NCBI RefSeq assembly: GCF_024679095.1 | Contig: NC_066516.1 | Span: forward strand, 24,206,218-24,270,217 | Reading direction: 5' to 3' | Length of the DNA: 64,000 nucleotides | Origin: Eriocheir sinensis | Taxonomy: Eukaryota > Arthropoda > Malacostraca > Decapoda > Varunidae | Shown: one piece after another, positions 11,201-22,418 of the stretch | Layout of the letters: every line of letters begins with the position of its first letter | Numbering within the stretch: position 1 is the stretch's first letter | Translations under genes and position numbers: made by a program | The notes under the pieces: generated by a model | What the model was told of the DNA's origin: nothing | Databases searched by the model: none | What the model saw: the letters and a program-made list of their open reading frames with translations, nothing else

Positions 11201-11420
11201 GGGCCATATTCTTAAACATTTCGGATCCCAAGCACACACATTTGACAAGGCTTTCGTAGAAGTTTTTGCCATTTGCAGAGGTAGCTTTATGACCCTCTTG
11301 GTAGTTTAATGATTCTTTTGTGCCATGAACCTACAAAAACACTCATTAGAAGGCGATTGATCTTCTTTTAGACCCGTGGAAATAGTTTATGTGAGAGGCG
11401 GAAGCGTCTGAGAATACCCA
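11201..11420 (+). mobile_element. MITE-A copy, subfamily 1, near full length
   Basis: The left end GGGCCATATTCTTAAACATT and right end GCGTCTGAGAATACCC are well preserved. Shared core phrases (CAAGGCTTTCGTAGAAG, TTTATGACCCT, CATGAACCTA) occur in order. It lies about 130 bp from the previous copy in the same orientation. Confidence 0.8.
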
Positions 11421-11425
11421 CTTTT

Positions 11426-11980
11426 ATTTTTACGTTTAAGAAGGCCAAACGCTTTAACAAAAACATATATTGAAAAAACACGAGCGGCAAGCGACAGAAC
11501 ATTCCCCGTAACACGCACCGGCTGGGAATGTCTCGGGCAAGGCCAACCTGACTTCCTTGAACTGCGCTTGGCTTCCATTTTATTTTTTCGCTCCCTTGCA
11601 TCTTCCTCTTCTTCTTCTTCTCACTCTCACTCTCACTCTCACTCTCTCTCTCGCTCGCTCGCTCATTGCCTTTCCTCCACCCCTCCATCCCTTCTCCTTC
11701 CTCCTCCTCTCCTCCCGCCTCGCCTGCCTAATCCAATCAGCATTTCCACCGACAGAAAGACGTGGATGTCTTCTTCTTTTTTTATTTATTACATTACTGA
11801 AGGCTACCAAAGGGATGACTCTATGCAAACGAAATATTAGAGCAGTTTCTTTTCTATTTCTTCGTACTTCGCAAATGACAGAAACGCGGCCTTTAATGGA
11901 TGTGCTTTAGAGTTGTAAAAAAGAAAGAAGAATCCAACAGAGGACCAGTTCCAATTTCCTAGCGCAGGATATTAAGAAAT
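11426..11980. other. Unique stretch with short pyrimidine repeat
   Basis: 11600-11730 is C/T-rich with a CACTCT hexamer run (11620-11650) and TCGC repeats. The rest is unique with no recognised gene. Confidence 0.5.
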
Positions 11981-12440
11981 GAAGTTACTGGGCGATTCGC
12001 TATTGTGTAGGAGGACCGCGAGGGGACACACGGAGAAGCGAATCGTTGTGTGGACTGAATCTTTGTGCGACGAGGTGAAAAACGTGGACGGTTACAGCTG
12101 GTTGGACACTGAACATCCGTGTTAACAGCGATAAAAGACGTGAAGTTACGGAATTACACACTTTGGTAGGAGGGCCGCCAGGGGACACACGGAGGAGTCG
12201 GTGTGCACAATGAATATTTGTACGCGAGGAGGAATAAGTGGACGGTTACAGCTGGTTGGACATCCGCGTTAACAGCGATAAAAGACATGAAACTAAGGAA
12301 CGACTCGCTTTGGTAAGAGGGGCAGAGATGGAACACGAGCATAAGAAAGTTGGTGCGAACTGGATATTTGTGCGACGAGGAGCAACACGAAGCCAGACAC
12401 GACGAGTTGGACATCCACGACAACACTGGTGAGTATGTAA
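11981..12440. repeat. Three-unit tandem repeat, about 150 bp
   Basis: Units start at 11981, 12142 and 12289 with GAAGTTACTG, GAAGTTACGG and GAAACTAAGG. Each contains GGACACACGGAG or a variant, TTTGTGCGACGAGG or a variant, and a GTTGGACATCCGCGTTAACA-type segment. Periods are 161 and 147. Units 1 and 2 are most alike and unit 3 is diverged. It is not obviously coding. Confidence 0.85.
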
Positions 12441-12578
12441 AGCTGGTTGTGTACCGTTACTGCGCCTATGAAACGGCTGGGACGTGGTAGAAAGATGTAA
12501 AGTAGCTGGACAGTAGAGCGACAAACTATCAATAAGACTACTACTACAACTATTACTACTACTACTAAGACCACCCCC

Positions 12579-12918
12579 TTTTTTTTCTTTTTTATACGTG
12601 CCAGCCTATAGCGCCAGTAGGCTTACTTGAGGGGCCTGGATGGTAGTCGGCCCCAGCCCGTCATGGCGCAGGCAAGTGTTTTATACTGGCGCCATATTTT
12701 CTTGGCCCATGTTGCCACCCGGAGCTCGTTCTTGATTCACTTGGACGGTTTCCTTTAGAGTCCGGGTCGATGGGTGGTCTTCAGGACAGCATGTGGGTAG
12801 TCTTAAGCCACTCGGCGGTGACTGAAATATCCCAGGTGGTAGCGGAGGATACAAACCCGCGTCGTCCATCACGAGGTGAATGGGGGGCCCGCACGCTAAC
12901 CACTCAGCCACCGCCTAC
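12579..12918 (-). mobile_element. SINE-1, near full length
   Basis: Read on the minus strand it starts GTAGGCGGTGGCTGAGTGGT, which holds a tRNA A-box-like TGGCTGAGTGG, and has a degenerate B box (GGGTTTGTATCC) about 45 bp downstream. A body with GCCGAGTGGC and CCCGGACTCTA follows, then the 3' module ATGGCGCCAGTATAAAACAC, and a tail of A with one G. The tRNA-like head implies RNA polymerase III transcription in its ancestor. Confidence 0.8.
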
Positions 12919-13110
12919 CCACTACTACTACAACTTGACCCCTCTCTTTATCCGCTGAAGTACAAAGCCTTCTATTTTACCCACCACTCAGGGGACAAAA
13001 CGGCCCACACGAGCGATACGACAGCACGCGGAAATGAGGTTGTTATGAGTCAGTCGCTGTCCAGAAAAGGCGCCGGAAAAAAGGGTTAAGAGTAACGATC
13101 CGTGGCCAGC

Positions 13111-13195
13111 GTGGGGTTGGGTTCACAGGAGCTGCTTATAGTACAGGTCTACCGGCCTCTTGCAGACTCCTCACGTTCTTACATACTTCAATAAA
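13111..13195 (+). mobile_element. LINE 3' tail fragment
   Basis: TTCACAGGAGCTGCTTATAG and ACCGGCCTCTTGCAGACTCC then CACGTTCTTACATAC match the tail segments at 41245-41310 and 59280-59320. It is a 5'-truncated, non-coding remnant. Confidence 0.6.
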
Positions 13196-13293
13196 TAACC
13201 ACACCACACCACACCACACCACACCACATCAACACTATCACACGACACCACACCACACCACACCACATCAACACTATCACACGACACCACACC
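13196..13293. repeat. (CCACA)n with 39-bp higher-order duplication
   Basis: A CCACA pentamer array. CATCAACACTATCACACGA occurs at 13227 and 13266, so pentamers and an intervening segment duplicated together. Confidence 0.92.
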
Positions 13294-13622
13294 ACCCTAA
13301 CACCAATACTACCACACCACTGCAGCTACACCGCCACACCAGTTAGAGGCTTTCAAGAGTGTGCCGTGAGGGGGAGAAGGTGAACGTGGCTTGTCATCAG
13401 GAAGGGCAGGTAAGAGAGCAGGTAAGAGGACACGTCGAGGAGCCTCTCAATAGACCTCAAAGGGAAATATATCGTTCCATTTCGTCGGCATCACCTTTTG
13501 AAACGACGTGCCTGTTATGACCTGTCCCTTCCTCTGCCCCTTCAGCCTCTTGTCTTCTTGCTTCCTACTGCTTCTACTTCTGCTTCTCCTTCTTTCTTTT
13601 CCTTCTATTCCACGTTCGTTGT

Positions 13623-13659
13623 TTCCTCCTCCTCCTCCTCCTCCTCCTCCTCCTCCTCT
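13623..13659. repeat. (TCC)n microsatellite
   Basis: About 12 TCC units at the end of a longer C/T-rich stretch (13520-13660). 13300-13500 is unique. Confidence 0.95.
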
Positions 13660-13759
13660 GTCGGTTTCTTTACGACTTTCTCTGCTGCCCAAAAAGATCC
13701 CAGTTGTCGAGAAGAGAAAGAGTAATAGGCTGCCTCCAATGATGCTGAGGCAGGAGATG

Positions 13760-13761
<2 letters not shown>

Positions 13762-13841
<80 letters not shown>
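13762..13841. repeat. (GT)n microsatellite
   Basis: About 40 uninterrupted GT units. Confidence 0.98.
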
Positions 13842-13843
<2 letters not shown>

Positions 13844-14787
13844 TTGGTTGTTTGGTACTGTATCTGATTCAGAACTCACGCAACGCTGCCTCCGTCATCC
13901 CCGTGCATGGAGGCAACATCCCGCGGCGTGTTAGTTGCCTGATCAGCGGCTGTCAAGCTTCCTGCCGCCCCACACACCATCCCGCCAAGGCTGAGTGGCC
14001 GCAACGGTCGTGTCTTTCCGGCCCCGTACTGGGTTCCGGGGTTGTCGCGTCCAGTCTCCGTCCCTCGGTACACACAGCACCGCCACCACCCAGCATGGCG
14101 GCGGCAACCTGCACAACACAGCCTCGGGGTCCGGCGGTCACGGACACACAGACAGGACTCATCGATACTACAAACGAACTATGTAACAAATACTTCCTGA
14201 AGGTTAAAGGTCAGTTAGTGGTAGAAAATGTTCGAGTGTCTGGCCCTGACACACTATCCGCGGGTGAAATCAGCAAAAATTCAACTTTAAAAAACAAACA
14301 TCAGTCATCGCTGTTCATGAAAGATAAACGAATACAAATGTTTAGTTTTGTATCAGCAATCCAAACATCATATACAATTATATTTTACTGGCTGACCCTT
14401 TTACGAACAATTGTGGCAACACAAAATTGTTCAGGGAAATTAATTCGATTCCATTAAAACTGAATACAAACAGACAGACGTGACGGCCAGGCCCGGCGAG
14501 GCCCGCCGTGCAGCGAGTGGCCGCCGCCGTCCCCGCCCCGGCCCGCCCCGGCCCACGGGAACACACACCGTAATGGCTCACAAACATTTCTGGCCTTTGC
14601 TTGTCTTGTACGTGACGCAAAAAAAAAATGAATAACAATAAAAACACGTAAAACACACTGCCGTCCAAGGTCACGCCTGAACCTCGTGACCCACCACACG
14701 CCCGCTGACTCATGAGGCCGACTGATGCACGCCTCCGCCACGCCCCGAGCCGACCCGCCACCTACAGCCCACCGCACAGAAACCTTC

Positions 14788-14790
<3 letters not shown>
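13842..14790. other. Unique stretch, no gene recognised
   Basis: A GC-rich start (13880-14180), an AT-rich middle (14200-14460) and a GC-rich end (14460-14580). The plus-strand frame from the GT array to 14457 is open but has no domain or amino-acid bias that suggests a gene. A weak candidate at best. Confidence 0.45.

Positions 14791-14852
<62 letters not shown>
14791..14852. repeat. (GT)n microsatellite
   Basis: About 31 GT units. Confidence 0.98.
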
Positions 14853-14853
<1 letters not shown>

Positions 14854-15079
14854 GGCATGGACTGATTTGCTGTCTGGAATGATAATGCATTTTTCTTATC
14901 GAGTTCAAAGGCTTGTCGGAGATAATTAAGCTCTCTGTCAGCTCCCGAGAGAAAGAAAACAGACTTAACACCGAACTTAATCAATTGCCTTGAGAACTTT
15001 TCGTACAAATCCTCGGTGCTGTTAATAGGGGAAGCCCGTCCATGGCAAGGGAAGGAACAAAGCGAGGGGTGGGGACAGG

Positions 15080-15980
15080 AACAAGGGAAGAAAGGTGAGG
15101 GAGCGGGGATATTGACATGTTAAGGAATGGGAACGAGGAAAGGGGCAAAGAAGAGACAAAGAACGAGGGAAGGGGCAAAGAGACAAAGAACGAGGGAAGG
15201 GGCAAAGATAAAAGAACGAGGGAAGGGGAAAAGGAAGAGACAGGAGCGGGTGACAGGGACAGGACAGGAATGAAAATGGGAGGGAAGGAGCAGGGGTGAG
15301 GGAGGGAACGCGAGTGAAGGGAAGATCAAGGTAAAAACTGGAAGAGGGAAAAGAAAGGGAAAGGAATGGGAGAGAGAAATGGGTAGAGAAGAAAATGGGA
15401 AGGATGAAATGGAGTAGAAAAACAACACGAGAAGGTAAAAAGGCAAATAAAGGAATGTGTGATTTGGCAGAGGCAAGGAAAATGGAAAGATAAAGGAATG
15501 AAAGTGAATTAACGGACTGAGAAAACCATATAGAAGGCACGGAGGCAGGATAAGGAACGGATGATTTGGCAGGGGCAGGGAAAAGAATGAAAGCAGGAAA
15601 ATGGACAGGAAGAGGAATGGAAGTGAAGATGTGGAACAAGAAAACAGTAAGAGACAGACAGACAGAGGAAGAAACGGAGAAATGAAGCACAGACATCCGG
15701 GTCCTCGCCACCAGTAACGAAGACTAGAAAGAACAGGTAAAGGAATAGAAGTGAAGGAATGGAGGGAGGAAGCAATAGAAGAGAGAAAACATTTAACAGG
15801 GGATGATGCAGAGACAACAGGGTCCTCGCCACCAGTAACGAGGTCAAGAAAGAATGAGAGCAAGAAAATGGACAGGTAAAGGAATGGAGGTAACAAATGG
15901 ACTGAGGGATCAATACAAGGGACAGAGACAGAGGAGCCACAGTAGGTTAAGCAGAATTCCTCGCCCCCAGAAACGGGGTC
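15080..15980. repeat. Polypurine minisatellite, two repeat scales
   Basis: Four short units of 26-30 bp containing ACGAGGGAAGGGGCAAAG start at 15133, 15163, 15190 and 15216. A longer unit of roughly 100-140 bp is marked by GGGTCCTCGCCACCAGTAAC near 15700 and 15820, a diverged third copy near 15958, and AAAATGGACAGG phrases at 15598 and 15866. Confidence 0.8.
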
Positions 15981-16059
15981 AAACTCTCTCCAAATGTATA
16001 CACTCTTTAACGACCGTCAAGGCAAGCGCCCACACGAAAACTGTTGTCCATTAACGGAA

Positions 16060-16790
16060 AGTCTGAATTATGTGTTAAAATGAATGACTGGCAGAGAAAT
16101 AATTACATAGTTGACCCAAAAAGGTGTCCCGCCGCCCGCCCACGCACCTCTGAGCCCGCCATAACAGAGAAGAGAGACAGAATGACCTCTCTCCTAAGTA
16201 TGAATTATCGATGAAAATGAATGAGTGGCAGAGCAGTAATCATAATACTTACCCCCACAAAAGATAAACGTCGCTCGCCAGCGGATTTCTCTTCTCTGTA
16301 CGGGTATGAGGTGCCCAATCGTGAACAGTTCAGGTTAGGTTAGGTTAAGGTAGATTAGGTTTAACTGGATGTTCAAGAGTAATTTTGAGTGGGAATGACA
16401 ATGAGTGTTTTCCAGAACGCCCCGTGGCTAGTTTCAACGCTATAACCACATAACCTAAGAGAGACTGAAAATATGCCGCCCGCCCACGCACCTCTGAGAC
16501 CGCCCTAACACAGAAGAGAGGCGGAGTTAGTTCCCTTTTCTCCCTCTTCTTCCCTTTCCCTGAGTGTAGTGATTTAGATCAACCTCCACTAAATCACAAC
16601 GGAGCGTCTCATCTTTGCTGCCTGCATCATCACCCTCATCCCTACCACTGCACGGAAGATAGGTAAAGTTAGTTCCCTTTTCTCCCTCTTTCTCCTCCTT
16701 TCCTACGTGTTGTGATTCAGTTCAACCTTCAATAAATCACAAAGGTGCGTCTCGACATCCTGGCTGCTTCTCTCTCATCACCCTCATCCT
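16060..16790. repeat. Complex duplicated region
   Basis: Three pairs of diverged duplicates: TGAATTATGTG/TGAATTATCGA units at 16064 and 16201 (137 bp apart), GCCGCCCGCCCACGCACCTC at 16131 and 16475, and AGTTAGTTCCCTTTTCTCCC near 16526 and 16668. No open frame spans them. Confidence 0.75.
16330..16362 (+). repeat. Interstitial TTAGG-like run
   Basis: GGTTAGGTTAGGTTAAGG followed by TAGATTAGGTTT. The motif is the arthropod telomere pentamer; only about four intact or near-intact units are present. Confidence 0.75.
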
Positions 16791-16799
16791 CCTTAACTC

Positions 16800-17820
16800 A
16801 TCTGATCCGTACTATATAATTGCCTCGCCTTGATCACAGTTTCCAGCTCCATCCTCTTTTCACACTGCAGTCTTATCAACAAAACAGGAACACAGGCGCC
16901 ATCCACCCTTGCTGCTTCCCCCTTTCTCCAGCTCAATACTTACAATCAACTAACTGCCTCCCTAAGATCTCTCCCTTCCTGCACCATCCTCCTCCTGCTG
17001 TTGTTTGTTCTTCCTTTGTGTTCCTTTGTTACAGTCTCCTCCAGTAAAACATGAGTAGGCGCCATCCACCCTTGATTCCCCCTTTCTCCAGCTCAATATT
17101 TACCATCACAAACCTGCCTCCCTAAGATCTCTCGCTTCCTGCATCGTCCTCCTTATATCTCCTCATCCAGCAAGACATGAGTAGGCGCCATCCACCCTGC
17201 TTCCCACTGCTCACTCACCCACTGCTTCCCACTAACAACCTCATCCTCCAGCACTATTTACCATCAACTTACTGCCTCCCCAAGATCCCTCGTTTCCTGC
17301 GCCGTCCTCCTTCTTACATCTCATCCAGCAACACATAAGCACAGACGCGTTCCTCCCTTGCTGCTTCCAACCTTCCCCTAACAACCTCATGCTCCACTTT
17401 AATATATACCATCACCTAACTGTCTCGCCATGATCCCTCGTTTTCGCTCCAGCCCCCTCGTTTCCAGCTTCCTCCTCCTCCTCCTCCTCCTCCTCACTTG
17501 CAGCTTCTATCCTTCCCCCTAAAAACCTCATGCTCCACCTTAATATATACCATCACCTTACTGTCTCCCCAAGATCCCTCGTTTCCGCTCCGCCCCCCTC
17601 GTTTCCAGCTCCCTCCTCCTCCTCCTCTCACAGTCTCATCTAGCAATACGTGAGCACAGGCGCGTTCCTCTCTTGTAGCTTCTTCCCCTTAACAACCTCA
17701 TCCTCCAGCTGAATATTTACCATCAACTATATAACTGCCGCACCAAGATCCCTCGTTTCCCGCTCCATCCCTCCTCCTTACACAGCCTCCTCCTCCTCCT
17801 TCTCCTCCTCCGTAATCGGG
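16800..17820. repeat. Seven-unit tandem repeat, about 140-175 bp
   Basis: A recurring phrase (TATTTACCATCA, then ACTGCCTCCC, then AAGATCCCTCGTTTCC or variants) has its AAGATC anchor at 16964, 17124, 17282, about 17430, 17571 and 17744, with a decayed first unit near 16830. Units also share GTAGGCGCCATCCACCCTTG or GCACAGGCGCGTTCCTC. TCC runs (17467-17494, 17610, 17790) expanded inside individual units. Confidence 0.85.
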
Positions 17821-17876
17821 CCAGTTCACTCTCTCCTGCTTGCCCGCCTGCTCCGGTTCATCTGTTCCCGTCGCAC

Positions 17877-18254
17877 TTAGTTAAGGAGACACAATATTTC
17901 ACGGCCGTAACTGCTTCTTTCCCGTACCCGCGATGTGTTATTATTACTTATTAAGCGCGTAATGTGGGGGTACCAGAGCGAGATGGCGTAGTATGTTACA
18001 CGCATGATGAGAAAGAGCAATATGCCGGTGCGCCACAAACAGTTAAGCGCGAATGAGAAAGAAGCACAAAGAAATGAGAAAATTAAGGACCCTCCACACC
18101 AAGGCTTCCAAAGATACGCCATGCAGTCAATCGGGAAGTGAAAGTTGGTGCTGAAAAACATGATAGAGAGGAACGCCGCAGCAGACATTTGAAAGGACGA
18201 AGAAAGGATCACGGAAACTCGAACCGAACCATGAAAATCTGCGTCGCTCTCCAT
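17877..18254 (-). other. Open frame with hydrophobic segments, doubtful gene
   Basis: A 125-codon open frame, free of microsatellites, begins MESDADFHGS. It has two or three hydrophobic stretches (about residues 25-45, 55-75 and 80-95) with Cys and Trp residues. I recognise no family, and no splice or promoter signal decides for or against it. Chance is the more likely explanation. Confidence 0.2.
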
Positions 18255-18595
18255 TAATACCGCAAGGAAGTGTCAATGGAGGAGGAAGGAAAGCTGGGGG
18301 ATATAAGGACTTGATAAAATTACTTCCTGCTCAGCGTTCACACCTTGCCCCGAGTCAGCAGGTGTGGGCGTGAAGGGGAAGATGAGAGAGAGGGAGAAGG
18401 TAGACTCGCGATACAGTAAGCTTTTTTGTGGCAATACCTGGATGAGAGCTCTAGACAGGTGTGACGTGGCAAGCGTGTGTGCACCAGGCCTACAAGAACA
18501 TACATACGTACATACATACATACATGATCGCAGACTAATTAGTTGTCAACCTGAAAGTTCCATTAGGGTGAGTTTGTTCTTGAGCAGTCTATCTA

Positions 18596-18697
<102 letters not shown>

Positions 18698-18749
18698 TAA
18701 TGTCGTTACGGTCTCGTCTCGTGTAATGACAAAGACGACAAGAGAGAGA

Positions 18750-19480
18750 CCCCTCCCTTTACCCCCCCCCCCCCCCCGCCCTTCTGTCTTAATGAACTGT
18801 AATATCTATTCTTTTCCTCTTCTTTTCTTTACTCTCCTCCTTCGCTTTGTCTTCATATGTCTCATTGCTATAAACCCGCCCGAGTCTATGCACCGTCAGT
18901 TCCTTACTCTCCCGGCCCTCCACGGCTTACTGCAGCTCAATCAGGGTTACACGCGTCTCCCCTTCAGTCCCACTTCCTGTATTGATGTCAGCAGCTTATT
19001 AATCATCTCCAAATCCTCTTCTTGCTCTTTCATCTTTGTTTTTCTCTTCTCTTCTTCTTTTTCCACATCGTCTGGGTTTTTTTCCGAATTTTTCTTATTA
19101 TTTTCTTATTTATTACTTCGCCAACTAACGCGTCATCTTTGTCCTCCTTCACATCGTCTGTTTTTTTCTTTAATTTTTTTTTTTATATTTAGAGCTTATA
19201 TGTTTCTTCTTTAACTAGTGCTTCTTCTTCCTCCTCCTTTTCTACAGTCTTTTTTTCCTTATTTTTCTTATTTATTTCTTCAACTAATACTTCCTCCTCC
19301 TCCTCCTCCACATCGGCTGTTTTTTCTTCCTATTCCTCTTCTTCCTCTTCCTCCCTTCCCTCCTCCCTTCAGTACCATCATAATCATAAGGCACCAAAAG
19401 CCAGCGTCACGCACGGCACCTCACTGCGGTCACGGGGCTGAGGCGGAAGCTCATCGCCCGCACTCAGCGATCGTCAGCCC
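18750..19480. repeat. Pyrimidine-rich low-complexity stretch
   Basis: It starts with a poly-C run (18762-18778), then T-rich C/T sequence with CTTCTTCCTCCTCC and TTTTTTTC words. TATTTCTTCAACTAATACTTC at 19272 echoes TATTACTTCGCCAACTAACGC at 19111, a weak 160-bp period. 19480-20190 is unique, with ACC-type trinucleotides at 19850-19890. Confidence 0.65.
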
Positions 19481-20189
19481 CTGAGCGATGGATGGGCTGG
19501 ATGGCCTCCGTGGCTCAGGTTTCTTCTCTCCAAAAAAGTTAATAAATTGTGTAGGTAAAAGAAATAACCCTTAGTTAAATTTAAAGCACATTCGTTTTCA
19601 TTAGTGTTCAGAAATGTCGAGCAAATAACGTATGTATGATAATTATGGTCATTCTAAATACGGGTCGCACTCTAGCAATGGGTCAAGAAAAACTGCTTAC
19701 TTTTTCTACACACATAGTATAGAGAAGCCGGAAGGCACATACATAAATCACAACATTGCCTATGGGCTTCCAAATGTATCTTAGAGGGCAAGCATAAAAC
19801 AAAACACTGTCGAGATAAGAAGTACCAAAAGAACTCTGCGCTATGCTACCACTACCACCACCACTACCGCTACTACTACTACCGCTACCACTGCAAGGCA
19901 AAGGGTATTAGGGACCAGGGGATGGGTGAAGGAATGAGTGACTTGCCGGAGAAAGAGAGAAAGTGAGATACTGATGCGTGAGAGGCTTTCCGCACCGTCG
20001 GTCTCCTTGTTCATATGCGGCCAAACTCGTGTTACCGTCCCAACCTCATTCCTCGAGCGGGACTCACTCAGCGGCAACACGCCACCGCCCGATACATATA
20101 CAGCTCGGCCACCTCGTCTCGCCCCGCCACGCAACGCCGTACTACAACTAGGCACTCGACACGGACAGGGAAAAAAATAGATAAACTGA

Positions 20190-20520
20190 TACATGAATGG
20201 ACAGATAGATAGTTAGATAGATAGATAGACAGATAGGGATGGAGGTATATAGATGGATAGTTAGATACACAAAATGGACGTGAGGGAGAAGATAAAGAAG
20301 CAGAACAAGGGTAGGTTAGGTAGGTATGCAGGTATGTGTGTATGTATGTATGTAGGTAGGTAGGTAGGAGGGCGGACACGGTAGATAAACTGATAGATGA
20401 ATAGAAATAGAGGTAAATAGATAGGAGGCAGGAGGTAAGGAATCAAAGGTAGGTGGGTGGGTGGGTAGGTAGGCAGGTAGGCAGGTATGTAGGCAGGTAA
20501 CGTAGGTAGGGAGGAGACGG
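20190..20520. repeat. GATA / TAGG / TATG tetranucleotide region
   Basis: Imperfect GATA (20203-20240), TATG (20333-20352) and TAGG (20350-20372, 20450-20500) runs alternate, a mosaic of related tetranucleotides. Confidence 0.88.
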
Positions 20521-20669
20521 AGGGAGGGAAGAGGGGGCACGATACTGGCATGTTACCTGCACGCCGGATTGCTCCCGACAGCATCGCCCCGGCAGGCAAT
20601 CCCGCTGCAAAACACGCCGCAGTCTTTAAAATGCTGCCACCCAAGGAATTGCCACACGCGATGACGGCG

Positions 20670-21300
20670 GAGAAGGGAGAAGAACGGAGAGGAGAGGAGT
20701 GGAGACGAGAGGAGAAAGGAGCGGAGAGGTTAAGAGAGGAAAGGAGTATGGAAAGGAAAGGAAATGAGAGGAGAGAAGAGGAGACGAGAGGAGAGGACAG
20801 AAGAGAATGGAGAAAAGGAGAGGGGAGGAGATGAGGCTAGGAGAGACAAGGAGAGGAGAAGAGAATGGAAGAGAGAACCGGACAGAAGAGAATATGACGT
20901 GAAGAGAGGAGAAGAGAAGAAAAAGAGGAAAGGAGAGGAGAGGAGAGATGAGATGAGAGAAAGCTGCGATGTAGGCGGCAAGGGAAAGGTCAGAGGCGAT
21001 GGTAAGGGAAGGGGCGTAAAGGGTAAGGGGGTAGGAGGAGCCACAGGAAGGAGGGAGCAGCCGGAAGGGGAAAGATAAGGTAGGAAGAGAGGAGAGGAGA
21101 GGCAAGAAGAGTGAGAGAAATGTAGATGTAAGGTAAACGAAGGAAATAATACAGGAGGAATGTCACGGAGGGAAGAGAGCGGCAGGAGGAGGAGGAGGAG
21201 GAGGAGGAGGAGGAGGAGAAGTCTTTGGCGTGAGACTCAGATGAAGAGGAGACGGAGAGGAGAGGAAAAGTAAAGAGGAAAGGAGAGGAGTAAGAGATAA
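20670..21300. repeat. Polypurine tract with (GGA)n
   Basis: Dominated by GAGGAGAGGAGA words in many phases, with a pure GGA array at 21184-21217. The Glu/Arg/Gly and complementary Ser/Leu/Pro open frames are repeat translation. Confidence 0.88.
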
Positions 21301-21305
21301 TGGAA

Positions 21306-21364
<59 letters not shown>
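21306..21364. repeat. (GT)n microsatellite
   Basis: About 29 GT units downstream (in minus-strand sense) of the LINE relic. Confidence 0.98.
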
Positions 21365-21366
<2 letters not shown>

Positions 21367-21479
21367 GCGCCATGGGAACAAAAGGGGTTACGAATCAGAA
21401 CAATCAGATTGTTTGCATGCATTAACACCGGGCTCTGCCGGAACGCGACGACTGCCATATCTCAACCATATCTTTTTTA

Positions 21480-22140
21480 TAATACTAAAAAAGAGGTGGT
21501 CGGTCTTCACCGTCAGGTCAGCGAAGTGTCATACCGCCGACCGAGCGTAGTCGGCGTGCTGTTTCCGGGCCTCGGCGCGGGGCGTGGCAGCGCCTGCTGT
21601 GTGTAGCGCAGTCGATGAGGTGCTGCTGAAAAAGTTCACGCAGGTGGCGTCACGCCAGCATCTTTGCCCTGCGTGATGAATGGGTAAATAGTGGTGATGT
21701 CGGACGGAGTCCATCGGCGCGGTTCGCCGACCCCTGGCGCTCGAGGATGGCCGCCCACACCGGCAGATGACAGTGCCCTGTACACCACATCGTTGAGAGT
21801 CTGGAGGGGGGGCAGGCTTGGGGACTCTCTTGCAGGACAGGTTGTGGTGTCCCATGGTCCGCCAGTCCGCCGCGCAGCGACATCGGTGGGGTTGCTGTGT
21901 GGGATCCCAGTCGCAGGCTACTCTGTCCGGGACCGCTCGTCGGGGAGAGGAGTAGCCTGAGTCTCGACGGAAGGGCCGAGAGAGCCAGGCGCCGCGGAGC
22001 CCGGCCCGGAGCCGCGGGAGCCTGCCTCTGTGGTCAACCTGAGGATGAAGGAGGTCGAGGCGGGTCTGGGTGGTGCTCGCGCTGTCTCGGCAGCGGCGCT
22101 GGGTTTCAAGGCTGGAAGGTGGGACATTGCGGTGGCGGGA
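21480..22140 (-). pseudogene. Frameshifted LINE reverse-transcriptase C-terminal relic
   Basis: In one minus-strand frame I read in order RLRAGLRGAWLS, VACDWDPTQQPHRCRC, GHHNLSCKRVPKP, then, after frame changes, LNDVVYRALSSAGV, and finally WRDATCVNFFSST with GAATPRAEARKQ. These match the recurrent C-terminal region of arthropod LINE polymerases: a GAWLxALPS-like segment, a CxC...GHHxLSC Cys/His cluster, a LNDxVxRALxSAG helix and a WDATCVxTF segment. At least two frameshifts separate the pieces. The polymerase palm is absent, so the copy is dead and 5'-truncated. GC is well above its flanks. Domain assignment is from memory of the family. Confidence 0.65.
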
Positions 22141-22341
22141 TGGCGGGGTTGGGGTGTCTAGCTGGGGGCGGCGGGCGGCGTGGGGCGGTACAGACCAGTA
22201 CAGACCAGGTCCCACGTAGCATCCAGCAGCACAACAGCCATCAGAAGCGAGGCCCAGCCCAGCCAGCCAGCCCCGTGGGAGAGAGGGAAGCCCAGGCCAA
22301 GTCAAACAGGGCCAGCTGTCGAGGTCGCGATCCCTGGTCAG

Positions 22342-22369
22342 AAGAGAGAGAGAGAGAGAGAGAGAATCA

Positions 22370-22414
<45 letters not shown>
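22342..22414. repeat. (GA)n-(GT)n-(GA)n compound microsatellite
   Basis: GA, then GT, then GA again with only a TCA interruption. The symmetrical order suggests a GT block arose within a GA array or the reverse. Confidence 0.95.

Positions 22415-22418
<4 letters not shown>

Noticed and set aside
13762..14457. 231-codon plus-strand gene
   Set aside because: It starts inside a GT array (Cys-Val repeats) and has no recognisable domain.
15022..15896. Long minus-strand frames of 229 and 258 codons
   Set aside because: Complement of the purine minisatellite; repeated Phe/Pro/Ser/Leu peptides with no domain.
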